Of a DNA stretch of 43,219 nt, positions 16,614 through 25,639 are shown in pieces; position 1 is the first letter of the stretch; each line of letters starts with the position of its first letter. A program made the translations under genes and the position numbers. The stretch comes from an uncultured Pelagibacteraceae bacterium (lineage in GTDB: Bacteria > Pseudomonadota > Alphaproteobacteria > Pelagibacterales > Pelagibacteraceae), in contig CACDCI010000005.1 of the NCBI GenBank assembly GCA_902551215.1, positions 1 through 43,219 of the forward strand, in the 5' to 3' direction. The notes under the pieces are model-generated. The model did not search any database. It saw nothing but the letters and a program-made list of their open reading frames with translations, and was not told where the DNA came from.

Positions 16614-16649
16614 TAGGCGCCAATTTTTTGAATTGGTGCCTATTTTTTT
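16614..16649 (+). terminator. intrinsic terminator / attenuator after the binding-protein gene
   Basis: TAGGCGCCAATT and AATTGGTGCCTA form a 12-bp stem with one G-T pair and a short T/G loop, followed by seven T residues (16643-16649). It lies in the 87-base gap before the TauB-like gene, so it probably ends most binding-protein transcripts and lets a fraction read into the ATPase and permease genes. Confidence 0.85.
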
Positions 16650-16676
16650 ATTAGAATTTTAATATAAAGTCATTTT

Positions 16677-17474
16677 ATGAGTGATTTAGTTTCTCAAAAT
16701 CTAAATATGATTTTTAAATCTCCAAAAGGAGAAACTGTTCATGCATTAAAAGATTTAAACTTCACAATTAAAAAAGGTGAACTTTTAACAGTATTGGGTC
16801 CTTCTGGCTGTGGAAAAACTACATTATTAAATATTGCAGCTGGTTTTATCAGGCCAACATCTGGAACTATAACTTTAGGTAATAATGAGATTAATGGACC
16901 AGGGGTTGATAGAGGTATGGTTTTTCAACAAGGGGCTCTATTCGAATGGTTAACAGTTTCTGAAAATGTAAACTTTGGGCTTAGAATGAAAAAAGAAGAT
17001 TCTGAAACTACGTCAAAAAAAGTTGAAGAGTGGTTAGAAATAGTTGGGTTAAAAGGATTTGGAAATACACCAACTTATCAATTGTCTGGTGGTATGCAGC
17101 AAAGAGTTGCTCTTGCAAGATGTTTAATAAATGACCCCGACTTAATTTTGATGGATGAGCCTCTAGGTGCACTTGATGCATTAACAAGAGAAAAGATGCA
17201 GTCTCTAGTTTTAAAAATTTGGAAGGAGACGGGAAAAACAATTATTTTAATTACTCACTCAGTAGAAGAAGCTTTGTTACTTGGTGAAAGACTATATGTT
17301 ATGGCACCAAGACCAGGCAGAATACATAAAGAATATAATCTTCCTTTTGCAGAAATGGGTTTAAAAGAAGATTTAAGAGAAATTAAAAAGAACAAAGAAT
17401 TTTCATCAAAAAGAGAAGAAATATTATCCATGATCTGGAATATGGAAGAAGAAATTATGGGGAAAGAAAATTAA
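16677..17474 (+). CDS. tauB: taurine-type ABC transporter ATP-binding protein
   Basis: A 265-residue ABC ATPase of the nitrate/sulfonate/taurine class. Walker A GPSGCGKTT is at 41-49, Q-loop FQQGALFEW near 83-91, signature LSGGMQQR at 136-143, and Walker B LILMDEP at 156-162. D-loop GALDALT and switch His194 (THSVEEA) follow. All catalytic residues are present. The stop TAA is directly followed by the ATG of the permease gene with no gap, so the two are co-translated. It energises uptake through the TauC-like permease. Confidence 0.92.
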   Translation: MSDLVSQNLNMIFKSPKGETVHALKDLNFTIKKGELLTVLGPSGCGKTTLLNIAAGFIRPTSGTITLGNNEINGPGVDRGMVFQQGALFEWLTVSENVNFGLRMKKEDSETTSKKVEEWLEIVGLKGFGNTPTYQLSGGMQQRVALARCLINDPDLILMDEPLGALDALTREKMQSLVLKIWKETGKTIILITHSVEEALLLGERLYVMAPRPGRIHKEYNLPFAEMGLKEDLREIKKNKEFSSKREEILSMIWNMEEEIMGKEN

Positions 17475-19400
17475 ATGTTTACACAAATCATAACAATACT
17501 AATCCTTGTATCAATTGTTGGATGTATTCTTTACGGTAGAAGATTAATAAAAACAGAAAAAGTTGATGCAGTTTTTGGTAACCCAGAAAGAGCTAAGGGA
17601 GGTACGCACTGGGTAATTGTTGGAAGTAGTGCTCTCTTGCTAGTTTGGCTATATTACTCTTGGGATATTGCTAAAGGATTTTATCCTAAATCAGCTAATG
17701 AATTATGTCAGGTTGCTAAAGTAAATGACTCTTTATTGGGATTAAAATATCAATTTCCAATCGAAGAAAGAGAGTTTAAAAGCACCTCAATAATAAAAAT
17801 CGAAAATAAAAACCTTAATAAAATTACTGCCGAAATTCAAAATTCCCAAGATTTAAATATTCAACAAAAAACAACTTTAGTTGGATTTATCAATAAAACC
17901 ACTCAGTTAATTCCTTTGCTAACAAACGATAATTTAATGGAAATGGATACAAAAACTAAAATTAAAGAAATGACTAACGAGTTAAAATTATTAAGCTCAA
18001 ATTTTAAAAAGAAAGATTATCCATTTGAAACCAAATCAGAAAAAAATGAGCGACAAAAAGCTATATCGGAACAAGGTAAATGGGGTATTATAAAAGTACA
18101 AGCAGGAACCGGGTCCATAGAAAATACTTTAGAAGTTCCATTGGTACCTGCTACTGATAAAGGTTTAAAATTTCATGCAGCTGCAGAAGAACTTAAAGTA
18201 ATTAATGATAAGTTTTTTAAGTTAAGAAATCATAATTCACTATTCAAAAATTCAATTAAAGAATTAAAAGAAGAAATAAAAACATACAGGAAAAACTTAG
18301 ATGATACAGAAGAAATAGCGTCAACTTATGCAAAAGATATTGTTAAAATTGCAAGAAGAATTGAGTATGCTAGCATCTATCCACCAAATGCTCTTAATGA
18401 GATGCAAAGTGCAATTATTGAATTTGATAATCTTCAAAAATCTGAGCAAGGTGGCTTAAGATTAGTTGATATACTTTTATTTCCTGCAGGAACAATCGTT
18501 GCAAGCGGTCCTAGTTGCTCTGAGCAAGGTTCTGGAAGATGGTTACCAAAACCATCTGATACATTAAATAAATTTATTTTAATGTCAAAACCTAGCGTTG
18601 GTTACAAAAATATTCCTCTACTTTGGATTGATATGATGGATGTAAGTAAAATAATTGGATTTATTTTACCTGATTGGATAGCTGATATTATACCTGGAGA
18701 ATATCCTATGCATACTAATGAAGGTACTGTTAAACAAAATTTTAAAGGAAAAGTTCTTAAAGTTGTCACAGGAGATTTTAAATTATTTAAAATTCCAGTT
18801 CCTTACGGACATATTTGGGATTCATTTTTAAGAGTATTTTTAGGACTGGTTTTTGGAATTTTAATTGGAGTACCATTGGGACTATTTATGGGTTTAAATA
18901 GATTTGCCAAAGGTTTTTTTGATCCATTAATTGAACTTTATAGACCCGTGCCACCTTTAGCATGGGCTCCACTAATTATATCTGTATTAGGAATTGATAA
19001 CACCGGTAAAGTATTCTTGTTATTTATGGTATCCTTATCAATAATGATTATTTCAGCAAGAGCTGGAGCGTCAGGTACGCAACTATCAAAAATTCATGCA
19101 GCTCATTCTCTGGGAGCTTCAAAGAAACAAATTTTAAGATACGTAATTTTTCCCAATTCCTTACCTGAAATACTAACTGGAATAAGAGTTGCTGTTGGAA
19201 TGTGTTGGGGAACATTAGTTGCTGCAGAATTTTTAGCTGGTACAACTGGTATTGGTTTTGTTGAAAATGTTGCAAAAAAATATTTTCAATATGAAGTTAT
19301 TTGGATAACCATATTTATTATGGGTATGCTGGGACTTTTATTTGATGTTACTTTAAGAAAAATAATAGATAAAACTATTCCTTGGCGTGGCAAAGGTTAG
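17475..19400 (+). CDS. tauC: taurine-type ABC permease with long N-terminal extension
   Basis: A 641-residue membrane protein. The last ~210 residues are a normal binding-protein-dependent permease domain: SFLRVFLGLVFGILIGVPLG, REL-type FDPLIELYRPVPPLAWAPL, and the ATPase-coupling loop AAHSLGASKKQILRYVIFP. Stand-alone TauC/SsuC proteins are about 250-280 residues. The extra ~400 N-terminal residues have two hydrophobic helices (near 3-23 and 44-63) and then a long soluble part with coiled-coil-like helices (LKEEIKTYRKNLDDTEEIAS), presumably in the periplasm. It ends 2 bases before the GTG I favour for the next gene. Confidence 0.85.
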   Translation: MFTQIITILILVSIVGCILYGRRLIKTEKVDAVFGNPERAKGGTHWVIVGSSALLLVWLYYSWDIAKGFYPKSANELCQVAKVNDSLLGLKYQFPIEEREFKSTSIIKIENKNLNKITAEIQNSQDLNIQQKTTLVGFINKTTQLIPLLTNDNLMEMDTKTKIKEMTNELKLLSSNFKKKDYPFETKSEKNERQKAISEQGKWGIIKVQAGTGSIENTLEVPLVPATDKGLKFHAAAEELKVINDKFFKLRNHNSLFKNSIKELKEEIKTYRKNLDDTEEIASTYAKDIVKIARRIEYASIYPPNALNEMQSAIIEFDNLQKSEQGGLRLVDILLFPAGTIVASGPSCSEQGSGRWLPKPSDTLNKFILMSKPSVGYKNIPLLWIDMMDVSKIIGFILPDWIADIIPGEYPMHTNEGTVKQNFKGKVLKVVTGDFKLFKIPVPYGHIWDSFLRVFLGLVFGILIGVPLGLFMGLNRFAKGFFDPLIELYRPVPPLAWAPLIISVLGIDNTGKVFLLFMVSLSIMIISARAGASGTQLSKIHAAHSLGASKKQILRYVIFPNSLPEILTGIRVAVGMCWGTLVAAEFLAGTTGIGFVENVAKKYFQYEVIWITIFIMGMLGLLFDVTLRKIIDKTIPWRGKG

Positions 19401-19402
19401 AA

Positions 19403-20407
19403 GTGAAACAAAGTATTTTAAAAAAAAAAATAATTAAAATATTCAAAAATCACAATTTAATTAGTTCGCATGCTTTAATTTGTGCTAACGCATTAATTAA
19501 TGCTGAACTAGTTGATGCCCCTTCTCATGGTCTTTCTAGATTGAAAATGTATTGTGATAGAATAAAGAAAAAAGTAATTAATCCAAAACCTAAGATAAAA
19601 ATAAAAAAAATTTCTCAATCAATTTCTCATGTAGATGCAAATAATTCCATTGGTTTTGTTGCAGCAGATATTGGAATAAAACAAGCAATAAAAAATGCAA
19701 AAAAAACTGGAATAGGTTTAGTTGGAATTAAAAATAGTGGACATTATGGCCTATCAGGTTATTACGCTGAACAAGCCGTTAAAAAAAACTTAATTGTCTT
19801 TTGTTTTACTAATGCGCCACCTGCTATAGCTCCTCATGGTGCTAGGAAAAGTTTATTTGGCACAAATCCAATTTGTTTTGGAACTCCTACTTCATCAAAA
19901 GTACCTTTCATATTAGATACATCAGTTTCAGTTATTAATAGAGGAAAAATTAGAGTAGCAGAAAAATTAGGCAATAAAATCCCAAAAGGTGTTGCATTAG
20001 ATAAATTTGGCAAACCAACTACGAACGCAAAAAAAGCTTTAGAAGGTGTTCAGTTGCCTATAAGTGGATTTAGAGGATCAGGGCTTGCATGGATGGTGGA
20101 TATTTTAAGTGGAGTTTTTACCGGAGGAAATCATGCTGGGAAAGTTAAAGATCCTTTTGATGATTTTAGTGGCCCTCAAAATATTGGACATTTATTTATT
20201 ACAATGAAACCAAATCTTTTTGTTGGAAGTTATAACCAAAGAATAAAAAAAAATATAAAAACTATAAAAAGATTACCAAAAATTAAAGGTGTTAAAGAAA
20301 TTCTATACCCAGGACAAAACAAATCTAAAAGATACAAAAAAAATCTTAAAAAAGAAATTAACATACCTAGAAATATATTAGAGGATTTAAAAAAATTAGA
20401 TGCTTAA
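19403..20407 (+). CDS. Ldh2-family dehydrogenase (ComC / malate-lactate type)
   Basis: NAD(P)-dependent 2-hydroxyacid dehydrogenase of the Ldh2/malate-sulfolactate family, 334 residues if begun at GTG 19403, directly after the permease stop (a TTG at 19382 is in frame but inside the permease gene). The active-site DAPSHGLSRL, the NAD-site strand GLVGIKNSGHYG and GTNPICFGTP are visible. The family includes ComC, which oxidises or forms (R)-sulfolactate. Sitting behind TauABC-like genes and near an HpsN-like gene, sulfolactate dehydrogenase is my preferred reading; malate, lactate and ureidoglycolate dehydrogenase are alternatives. Confidence 0.8.
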   Translation: MKQSILKKKIIKIFKNHNLISSHALICANALINAELVDAPSHGLSRLKMYCDRIKKKVINPKPKIKIKKISQSISHVDANNSIGFVAADIGIKQAIKNAKKTGIGLVGIKNSGHYGLSGYYAEQAVKKNLIVFCFTNAPPAIAPHGARKSLFGTNPICFGTPTSSKVPFILDTSVSVINRGKIRVAEKLGNKIPKGVALDKFGKPTTNAKKALEGVQLPISGFRGSGLAWMVDILSGVFTGGNHAGKVKDPFDDFSGPQNIGHLFITMKPNLFVGSYNQRIKKNIKTIKRLPKIKGVKEILYPGQNKSKRYKKNLKKEINIPRNILEDLKKLDA

Positions 20408-20987
20408 CAAAGAAATTTTAATAAGTATTTTTCAAAAATTACACGAAGAAGCTAAAAAATCACACGATGAATTTAATTCAGCTGATGGAAAAATTGGTGA
20501 TGGAGACCTGGGTATTACTATTTTAAATGGTTTTGAAGAAATTAATAAAAATATAAATAAATTTAGTGATGATATGGGTACAAATTTTATGATTTGTTCT
20601 CAGGCTTTTGTTAAAAAATCTGGCTCTAGTTTTGGAACATTAATCGCATTTTCTTTTATGAATATTTCTAAAAGTTCAAAAGGAAAAACTGAATGTAATC
20701 ACGAAGATATTATAAATATTTTTGAAACAGCTTTAAAAACAATCCTTGAAAGAGGTAAAACTAAATTAGGAGATAAAACTATTGCTGATAGTTTAGATTT
20801 AATCATAAAAAAACTCAAAGATAGTGCAAATTATACAGAAGCAATTAAGTCGGCTACAAAGCAAGCTTTAGAGGATTTTAAAGGAAAAAAAATACTTATT
20901 GGAAGAGCTAGAATGTTTGAAGATAAAACCAAGGATATGGATGATCCTGGTATGTTTGCTTTAAATAAATTAAGTGAAGCTTTTTGA
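20400..20987 (+). CDS. dhaL: dihydroxyacetone kinase subunit DhaL-like
   Basis: A 195-residue DhaL-type nucleotide-binding subunit. The metal/phosphate loop ADGKIGDGDLG lies at 28-38, GSSFGTL at about 75-81, and GKTKLGDKTIADSL and RMFEDKTKDMDDPG follow in the normal order. It overlaps the dehydrogenase gene by 8 bases. DhaL carries the ADP/ATP used to phosphorylate a substrate held by DhaK; the DhaK gene is 1.4 kb downstream, separated by two genes on the other strand. No DhaM/PTS subunit is present in the window. Confidence 0.85.
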   Translation: MLNKEILISIFQKLHEEAKKSHDEFNSADGKIGDGDLGITILNGFEEINKNINKFSDDMGTNFMICSQAFVKKSGSSFGTLIAFSFMNISKSSKGKTECNHEDIINIFETALKTILERGKTKLGDKTIADSLDLIIKKLKDSANYTEAIKSATKQALEDFKGKKILIGRARMFEDKTKDMDDPGMFALNKLSEAF

Positions 20988-22112
20988 AAATTCTCTTATA
21001 TCTTTAATTAATAAATCAGGTTGTTCTAAAGCTGCAAAATGTCCACCTTTTGGCATTTTAGTCCAACGTTGAATATTATAAATTCTTTCAACATAAGATC
21101 TTGGAGCCCACTCTAAATATTCTTTTGGAAACAAAGCAAGTGCTGTTGGAACTTTTAAAGGTAAGTCTTCTTTAGGAAGTGATCTTCCACCCTCTTCTCT
21201 TCTTCCGTAATAAATCCATGAAGCTGTGTTAAAAGTTTTAGTTACTAAATAAATCATAATATTAGATAGCAAAATATCTTTTGAGTAAACACTTTCAATA
21301 TCACCATTTTTAATGTCTGACCAACCACGCATTTTTTCAATTATCCATGCAGCAACACCTACTGGACTATCCATCATTGCATAACTTAATGTTTGAGGTT
21401 TTGTAGCTTGTTGTGTTCTATAGCCATCTTCTATTCTTTGTTCTTTTTTAAATCTTTCTTGCCATTCTTTTTCTTCTTCTGTTTGTGGTCCATCAGGATG
21501 ACGAGTAATTAAAATATTAATATGTATTCCTAATAAATTTTTTGGATAATCATACGCAAGCCATGTACATATTGTTCCGCCAAAATCTCCTCCTTGAGCA
21601 ATATATTTTTTATATCCAAGAACATTTGTCATTAAAGAATTAAATATTGAGGCCATTTTTCTTGGTCCTATTGGCCTTGAAGGTCTGCCTGAAAATCCAA
21701 ACCCAGGTAAAGATGGAACAATAACATTAAAAGCATCTTCTTCTTTTCCCCCAAATTTTTCAGGATGTGCGAGTTGATCTATTATATGTAAAAATTCCAC
21801 TATAGAACCTGGCCAGCCATGACTTAATAATAATGGTTTTGGGTTTGACCCACTTCCTCTCTCATGAATAAAATGAATATCAACGCCATCTATATTTGAT
21901 TTAAAATTTTGAAATTTATTTATTTTTTCTTCTATTTTTCTCCAGTTAAATTTTTCAACCCAATATTTTGAAAAATCCTTCATATAATCTAAATTTGTTC
22001 CGTAATTCCAACCGCCATCATCAGGCATCTCATGCCACTGATAATTTTTCACTTTAGAATATATATTTTGCAGATTTTCTTCAGATATTTCTACTTTAAA
22101 AGGTTTTATCAT
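20970..22112 (-). CDS. epoxide hydrolase (alpha/beta hydrolase with EHN domain)
   Basis: A 380-residue epoxide hydrolase with the N-terminal EHN lid/meander region (FKVEISEENLQNIYSKVKNY; GWNYGTNLDYMKDFS). The oxyanion-hole motif HGWPGS is near 98-103, the nucleophile elbow GGDFGG (Asp) near 175-180, and GGHFAALEQPDLL supplies the catalytic His. The nucleophile is Asp, as in epoxide hydrolases, not Ser. It splits DhaL and DhaK and converges with dhaL, overlapping it by 18 bases. The natural epoxide is unknown; no sequence link to the sulfonate genes is seen beyond position. Confidence 0.88.
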   Translation of the reverse strand: MIKPFKVEISEENLQNIYSKVKNYQWHEMPDDGGWNYGTNLDYMKDFSKYWVEKFNWRKIEEKINKFQNFKSNIDGVDIHFIHERGSGSNPKPLLLSHGWPGSIVEFLHIIDQLAHPEKFGGKEEDAFNVIVPSLPGFGFSGRPSRPIGPRKMASIFNSLMTNVLGYKKYIAQGGDFGGTICTWLAYDYPKNLLGIHINILITRHPDGPQTEEEKEWQERFKKEQRIEDGYRTQQATKPQTLSYAMMDSPVGVAAWIIEKMRGWSDIKNGDIESVYSKDILLSNIMIYLVTKTFNTASWIYYGRREEGGRSLPKEDLPLKVPTALALFPKEYLEWAPRSYVERIYNIQRWTKMPKGGHFAALEQPDLLIKDIREFSKSFT

Positions 22113-22128
22113 TTTAAACTTTTAGTAG

Positions 22129-22350
22129 TTAGAACCACCTAATCATTCCAATAATTCCAGCGCTAGCATAAAAAAATTGTAACAATAATATTCCTTTGTG
22201 TTTTCCTCTATAAGCCCAAATTCCAATTAGCATTGCAGACAATAGCAATAAGGAAAAGCCTATGAACTCTATTCCAATATTTAATGCAACAAACAACGAG
22301 TATAATATTGCAGTGATTACTCCAGCCCACTCAAACATTTTATTATCCAT
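22129..22350 (-). CDS. small integral membrane protein (73 aa)
   Basis: A 73-residue protein with two to three hydrophobic segments (VITAILYSLFVALNIGIEFI; LLLLSAMLIGIWAY; LLQFFYASAGIIGMIRWF) linked by a short basic loop (RGKHKG). The layout resembles small nicotinamide-transporter-like or YgjV-like fragments, but I assign no function. It ends 16 bases before the epoxide hydrolase start and is likely co-transcribed with it, divergent from dhaK. Confidence 0.7.
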   Translation of the reverse strand: MDNKMFEWAGVITAILYSLFVALNIGIEFIGFSLLLLSAMLIGIWAYRGKHKGILLLQFFYASAGIIGMIRWF

Positions 22351-22412
22351 ATGTATAAATACTGTATATTAATTGAATTGTAATAAAATATTAATGTATT
22401 GTAATATTAATA

Positions 22413-23408
22413 ATGAAAAAAATAATCAACAATCCAAGTAATTTTGTAGAAGAATCCATTGTTGGGCTAATAAAATCTCATCCTGATGTTTATGCTTTAG
22501 CCAAAGATAACAATAGAGTTATTACAAGAGCTAATAAATCATCTAAAAAAGTTGGAATTGTAACTGGAGGTGGCTCAGGTCATTTGCCAGTTTTTACTGG
22601 ATATGTTGGAAAAGGATTTTTAGATGCATGCGCAATTGGTTCTGTGTTTGCATCACCTTCAGTTGAGCAAATGGTTTCTGCAATTAAAAATGCAGATAAT
22701 GGTAATGGCGTTTTATGCATTATTGGAAATTATGGTGGAGATGTAATGAATTTTGAAATGGCATGTGAAATGGTTGAAGCCGAAGGTATTAAAACAAAAA
22801 AAGTAATTGTTGCAGATGACATAGCAAGCGCAAGTGAATCTGAAAAATCAAAACGTAGAGGAATTGCTGGTATGATTTTTGTTTTCAAAATTGCAGGAGC
22901 TTGTGCTGAAACTGGTGCATCTTTGGATGATGTTTTGAAGACTGCAACTGAAGCTAACGACAATATTAGAACGCTAGGAGTTGCCTTATCACCTTGTATA
23001 TTGCCAGAAGCTGGTAAACCTACCTTTGAAATTAATGATGATGAAATAGAAATTGGAATGGGTATACATGGCGAACCAGGTATTAAAAGGGAAAAATTGA
23101 GACCTGCAAATGATTTGGTTGATGATCTTTATAAAAGAATTATGGATGATTCAAAATTGAAAAATAATGACAATATTGCCATAATGATAAACAGTTTAGG
23201 AGCTACACCGTTAGAAGAATTATATATTATATCAAAAAGAGTAAACGAAAATTTATCTAATTCAAAAATAAATAATGTTAAAACATATGTTGGAAGATAT
23301 GCAACTTCGATGGAAATGGCTGGTATGTCAATTACTACATTAAAATTATCAGATAATCTGAAAAAAAATCTATTTGCTAAAAGCGAATGCCCATTTTGGA
23401 ATAATTAA
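22413..23408 (+). CDS. dhaK: dihydroxyacetone kinase subunit DhaK
   Basis: A 331-residue DhaK subunit. GGGSGHLPVFTGYVG at 52-66 shapes the substrate pocket, and GMGIHGEPGI at 216-225 carries His219, the residue that forms a hemiaminal with the carbonyl of dihydroxyacetone. GNYGGDVMNFEMA (105-117) is also typical. The length matches PTS-type DhaK rather than the K-L fusion of ATP-type kinases. It is first in a three-gene run with a phosphotransacetylase-family protein (stop directly followed by ATG) and a HisD-superfamily dehydrogenase. Confidence 0.92.
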   Translation: MKKIINNPSNFVEESIVGLIKSHPDVYALAKDNNRVITRANKSSKKVGIVTGGGSGHLPVFTGYVGKGFLDACAIGSVFASPSVEQMVSAIKNADNGNGVLCIIGNYGGDVMNFEMACEMVEAEGIKTKKVIVADDIASASESEKSKRRGIAGMIFVFKIAGACAETGASLDDVLKTATEANDNIRTLGVALSPCILPEAGKPTFEINDDEIEIGMGIHGEPGIKREKLRPANDLVDDLYKRIMDDSKLKNNDNIAIMINSLGATPLEELYIISKRVNENLSNSKINNVKTYVGRYATSMEMAGMSITTLKLSDNLKKNLFAKSECPFWNN

Positions 23409-24320
23409 ATGATTTCAGCTAAAGAAATAGTTTGTCCTAATAATCTCTTAGATGTTGCTCATAATAAAAAAGGTGTGACCGCTGGTATAGTTAATGCTGG
23501 AAAACCTTTGCCAATGCTATCTGTAATGGATGCAGTAAATGAAAACTTAATTGTTCCAACTTTTATTGGAAACAAAGAAGAAATACAAAAATGTGCTGAT
23601 AATCTTAAATTTGATATTTCAAAATATAAAATTGTTCATGAACCTGATGAAAATAGTACAGCAAAAGCTGCAGCTAAACTTGCATCAAAAGGAAAAATAA
23701 AAATAATTGTAAAAGGTCACATTCATACAGATGTCTTAATGAAAGAAGTTATAAAAAAAGAATACAACCTTATAGGCAAAACAAGATTGAGTCATATCTG
23801 GCATATGACGCTAGAAAAACAAGATAAACCATTAATTATTACAGATGGAGCTTTAAATGTTACACCAAGTGTAAAAACAAAAATGCATATCCTAAAAAAT
23901 GTAATTAATTTTTCTAATAGAATTGGAATTGAAAGACCAAAAGTTGCCGTATTGTCTGCTACTGAAGAAGTTTTAGATAGTATGCAAAGTTCATTAGATG
24001 CAAAAGAAATTACTGAATTATCAAAAAAAGAAAATCTAAATGCTGATGTATTTGGTCCTTTAGCATTTGATAATAGTATTTCTAAAAAATCTGCAGCAAT
24101 TAAAGGAATTAAGAATGTTGTTGCAGGACAAGCAGATATATTGTTGGTTCCTAATATTGAAGCAGGTAATGGTTTGGTTAAAATGATGATTTATTTTATG
24201 GGAGCGTGCGCAGCCGGTGTAGTTATTGGCGGAAAAGTTCCAGTTGTAATTACAAGCAGATCAGATGAAGCCGCGGCAAGATTAGCATCTATGGCAGCTG
24301 CTGTTGTTGCATTAGATTAA
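23409..24320 (+). CDS. phosphate acetyl/butyryltransferase-family protein
   Basis: A 303-residue protein of the Pta/Ptb acyltransferase family. It carries TAGIVNAGKPLPMLSVMDAV near the N-terminus, IKIIVKGHIHTDVLMK, ITDGALNVTPSVKTK and VFGPLAFDNSISKKSA, and the C-terminal QADILLVPNIEAGNGLVKM, which is the best family marker. Such enzymes interconvert acyl phosphate and acyl-CoA. Next to sulfonate genes it could convert the acetyl phosphate released by sulfoacetaldehyde acetyltransferase to acetyl-CoA; that enzyme is not in the window, so this is inference. It starts immediately after the dhaK stop codon. Confidence 0.85.
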   Translation: MISAKEIVCPNNLLDVAHNKKGVTAGIVNAGKPLPMLSVMDAVNENLIVPTFIGNKEEIQKCADNLKFDISKYKIVHEPDENSTAKAAAKLASKGKIKIIVKGHIHTDVLMKEVIKKEYNLIGKTRLSHIWHMTLEKQDKPLIITDGALNVTPSVKTKMHILKNVINFSNRIGIERPKVAVLSATEEVLDSMQSSLDAKEITELSKKENLNADVFGPLAFDNSISKKSAAIKGIKNVVAGQADILLVPNIEAGNGLVKMMIYFMGACAAGVVIGGKVPVVITSRSDEAAARLASMAAAVVALD

Positions 24321-24352
24321 ATAATTTAATAGAAGGATAAAAATTTAATAAA

Positions 24353-25639
24353 ATGTCTATTCAATACTTAAAAAAAGCTAAAAAAACATCATCAAGTGAT
24401 GAAACAAAAACAAAAGAAATTGTTCAGAATCTTTTAACTGAATTAGAAAAAACTAAAGAAGAAGGTTGTATAGAATTAACAAAAAAATTTGATAAATATG
24501 AAGGAGAAATAATTGTTTCAAAAGAAAAAATAGAAGAAGTAAAAAAAAACATTGACCAAAAAACAAAAGATGACATTCAATTTTCTTATGACAGAGTAAG
24601 AAAATTTGCTGAAGCACAATTAAAAAATTATGGACAAAATTTTGAGGTAGAGCTTTCAAAAGGTTTATTTGCTGGTCAAACATTAGTTCCAGTAAATACT
24701 GCTGGGTGTTATGTGCCAGCTGGAAGATATGCTCACATAGCTTCTGCTGTAATGAGCATAACAACAGCAAAAGTTGCAGGAGTAAAAAATATTATTTGTT
24801 GCAGCTCACCAAAACCAAAAGTAGGTGCGCATCCTAAAATTATTTATACAGCTGATCTTTGTGGAGCTGATGTCATATTGAATTTAGGTGGCGTACAAGC
24901 AATAGCTGCTATGGCATTTGGTTTTTTTAAAAATGCACCTGCTGATATTTTAGTTGGACCAGGCAATCAATTTGTAGCAGAAGCAAAAAGAATATTGTTT
25001 GGAAAAGTAGGTATTGATTTATTTGCTGGTCCTACTGAAATAGCAATAATAGCTGATAAAAATGCTGATCCAGAAATTGTTGCTTATGATTTGGTTGGTC
25101 AAGCTGAACATGGTTACAACTCGCCAGCATGGCTGTTTACAACTGACAAAAATTTAGCAGATACAGTGATGAAAAGAGTTCCTGAACTTATTCAAGATCT
25201 TCCAGAATTTCCAAGATCAAACGCCGAGGCTGCTTGGAGAGATTACGGTGAAGTTGTCTTATGTGACAATAATGAAGAAATGGTAAAAATCAGCGATCAA
25301 TATGCACCTGAACACTTAGAAGTACAAACACAAAATTTAGATTGGTGGTTAAAAAAATTAAAAAATTATGGATCTCTTTTTCTTGGTGAAGAAACAACTG
25401 TTGCATATGGAGATAAATGTTCGGGAACAAACCATATTCTTCCAACCAAAGGCGCTGGAAGATATACAGGTGGCCTTTTTGTAGGTAAATTCATTAAAAC
25501 ATTAAGCTTTCAAAGAATGACGAAAGAGTCTACTGAATTAGTTGGAGCAGCCGCTGCAAGACTTTCAAGATATGAAGGAATGGAAGCTCATGCAAGAACT
25601 GGGGATGTAAGATTAAAAAAATACGGCTATTCAAAATAA
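24353..25639 (+). CDS. hpsN: HisD-superfamily dehydrogenase, probably sulfopropanediol 3-dehydrogenase (HpsN-like)
   Basis: A 428-residue NAD-dependent four-electron dehydrogenase of the histidinol dehydrogenase superfamily. Zinc ligands aligned to HisD are Gln250, His253 (GQAEHGYNSPAW), Asp354 (GDKCSGTNH) and His413 (EGMEAHARTGDVR); the catalytic pair is Glu320-His321 (YAPEHLEV). HpsN, which oxidises (R)-2,3-dihydroxypropane-1-sulfonate to sulfolactate, is a member of this group, and no other his genes flank it. With the TauABC-like importer, a ComC-like dehydrogenase and a Pta-family enzyme nearby, HpsN is a better reading than histidine biosynthesis. Substrate still needs testing; true HisD cannot be excluded by motif alone. 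Confidence 0.75.
   Translation: MSIQYLKKAKKTSSSDETKTKEIVQNLLTELEKTKEEGCIELTKKFDKYEGEIIVSKEKIEEVKKNIDQKTKDDIQFSYDRVRKFAEAQLKNYGQNFEVELSKGLFAGQTLVPVNTAGCYVPAGRYAHIASAVMSITTAKVAGVKNIICCSSPKPKVGAHPKIIYTADLCGADVILNLGGVQAIAAMAFGFFKNAPADILVGPGNQFVAEAKRILFGKVGIDLFAGPTEIAIIADKNADPEIVAYDLVGQAEHGYNSPAWLFTTDKNLADTVMKRVPELIQDLPEFPRSNAEAAWRDYGEVVLCDNNEEMVKISDQYAPEHLEVQTQNLDWWLKKLKNYGSLFLGEETTVAYGDKCSGTNHILPTKGAGRYTGGLFVGKFIKTLSFQRMTKESTELVGAAAARLSRYEGMEAHARTGDVRLKKYGYSK

Noticed and set aside
24353-25639. Histidine biosynthesis hisD, linked to the HisN-type phosphatase at 36662
   Set aside because: The two are 11 kb apart with no other his genes, while the neighbours fit sulfonate metabolism. Not excluded, but less likely than an HpsN-like role.
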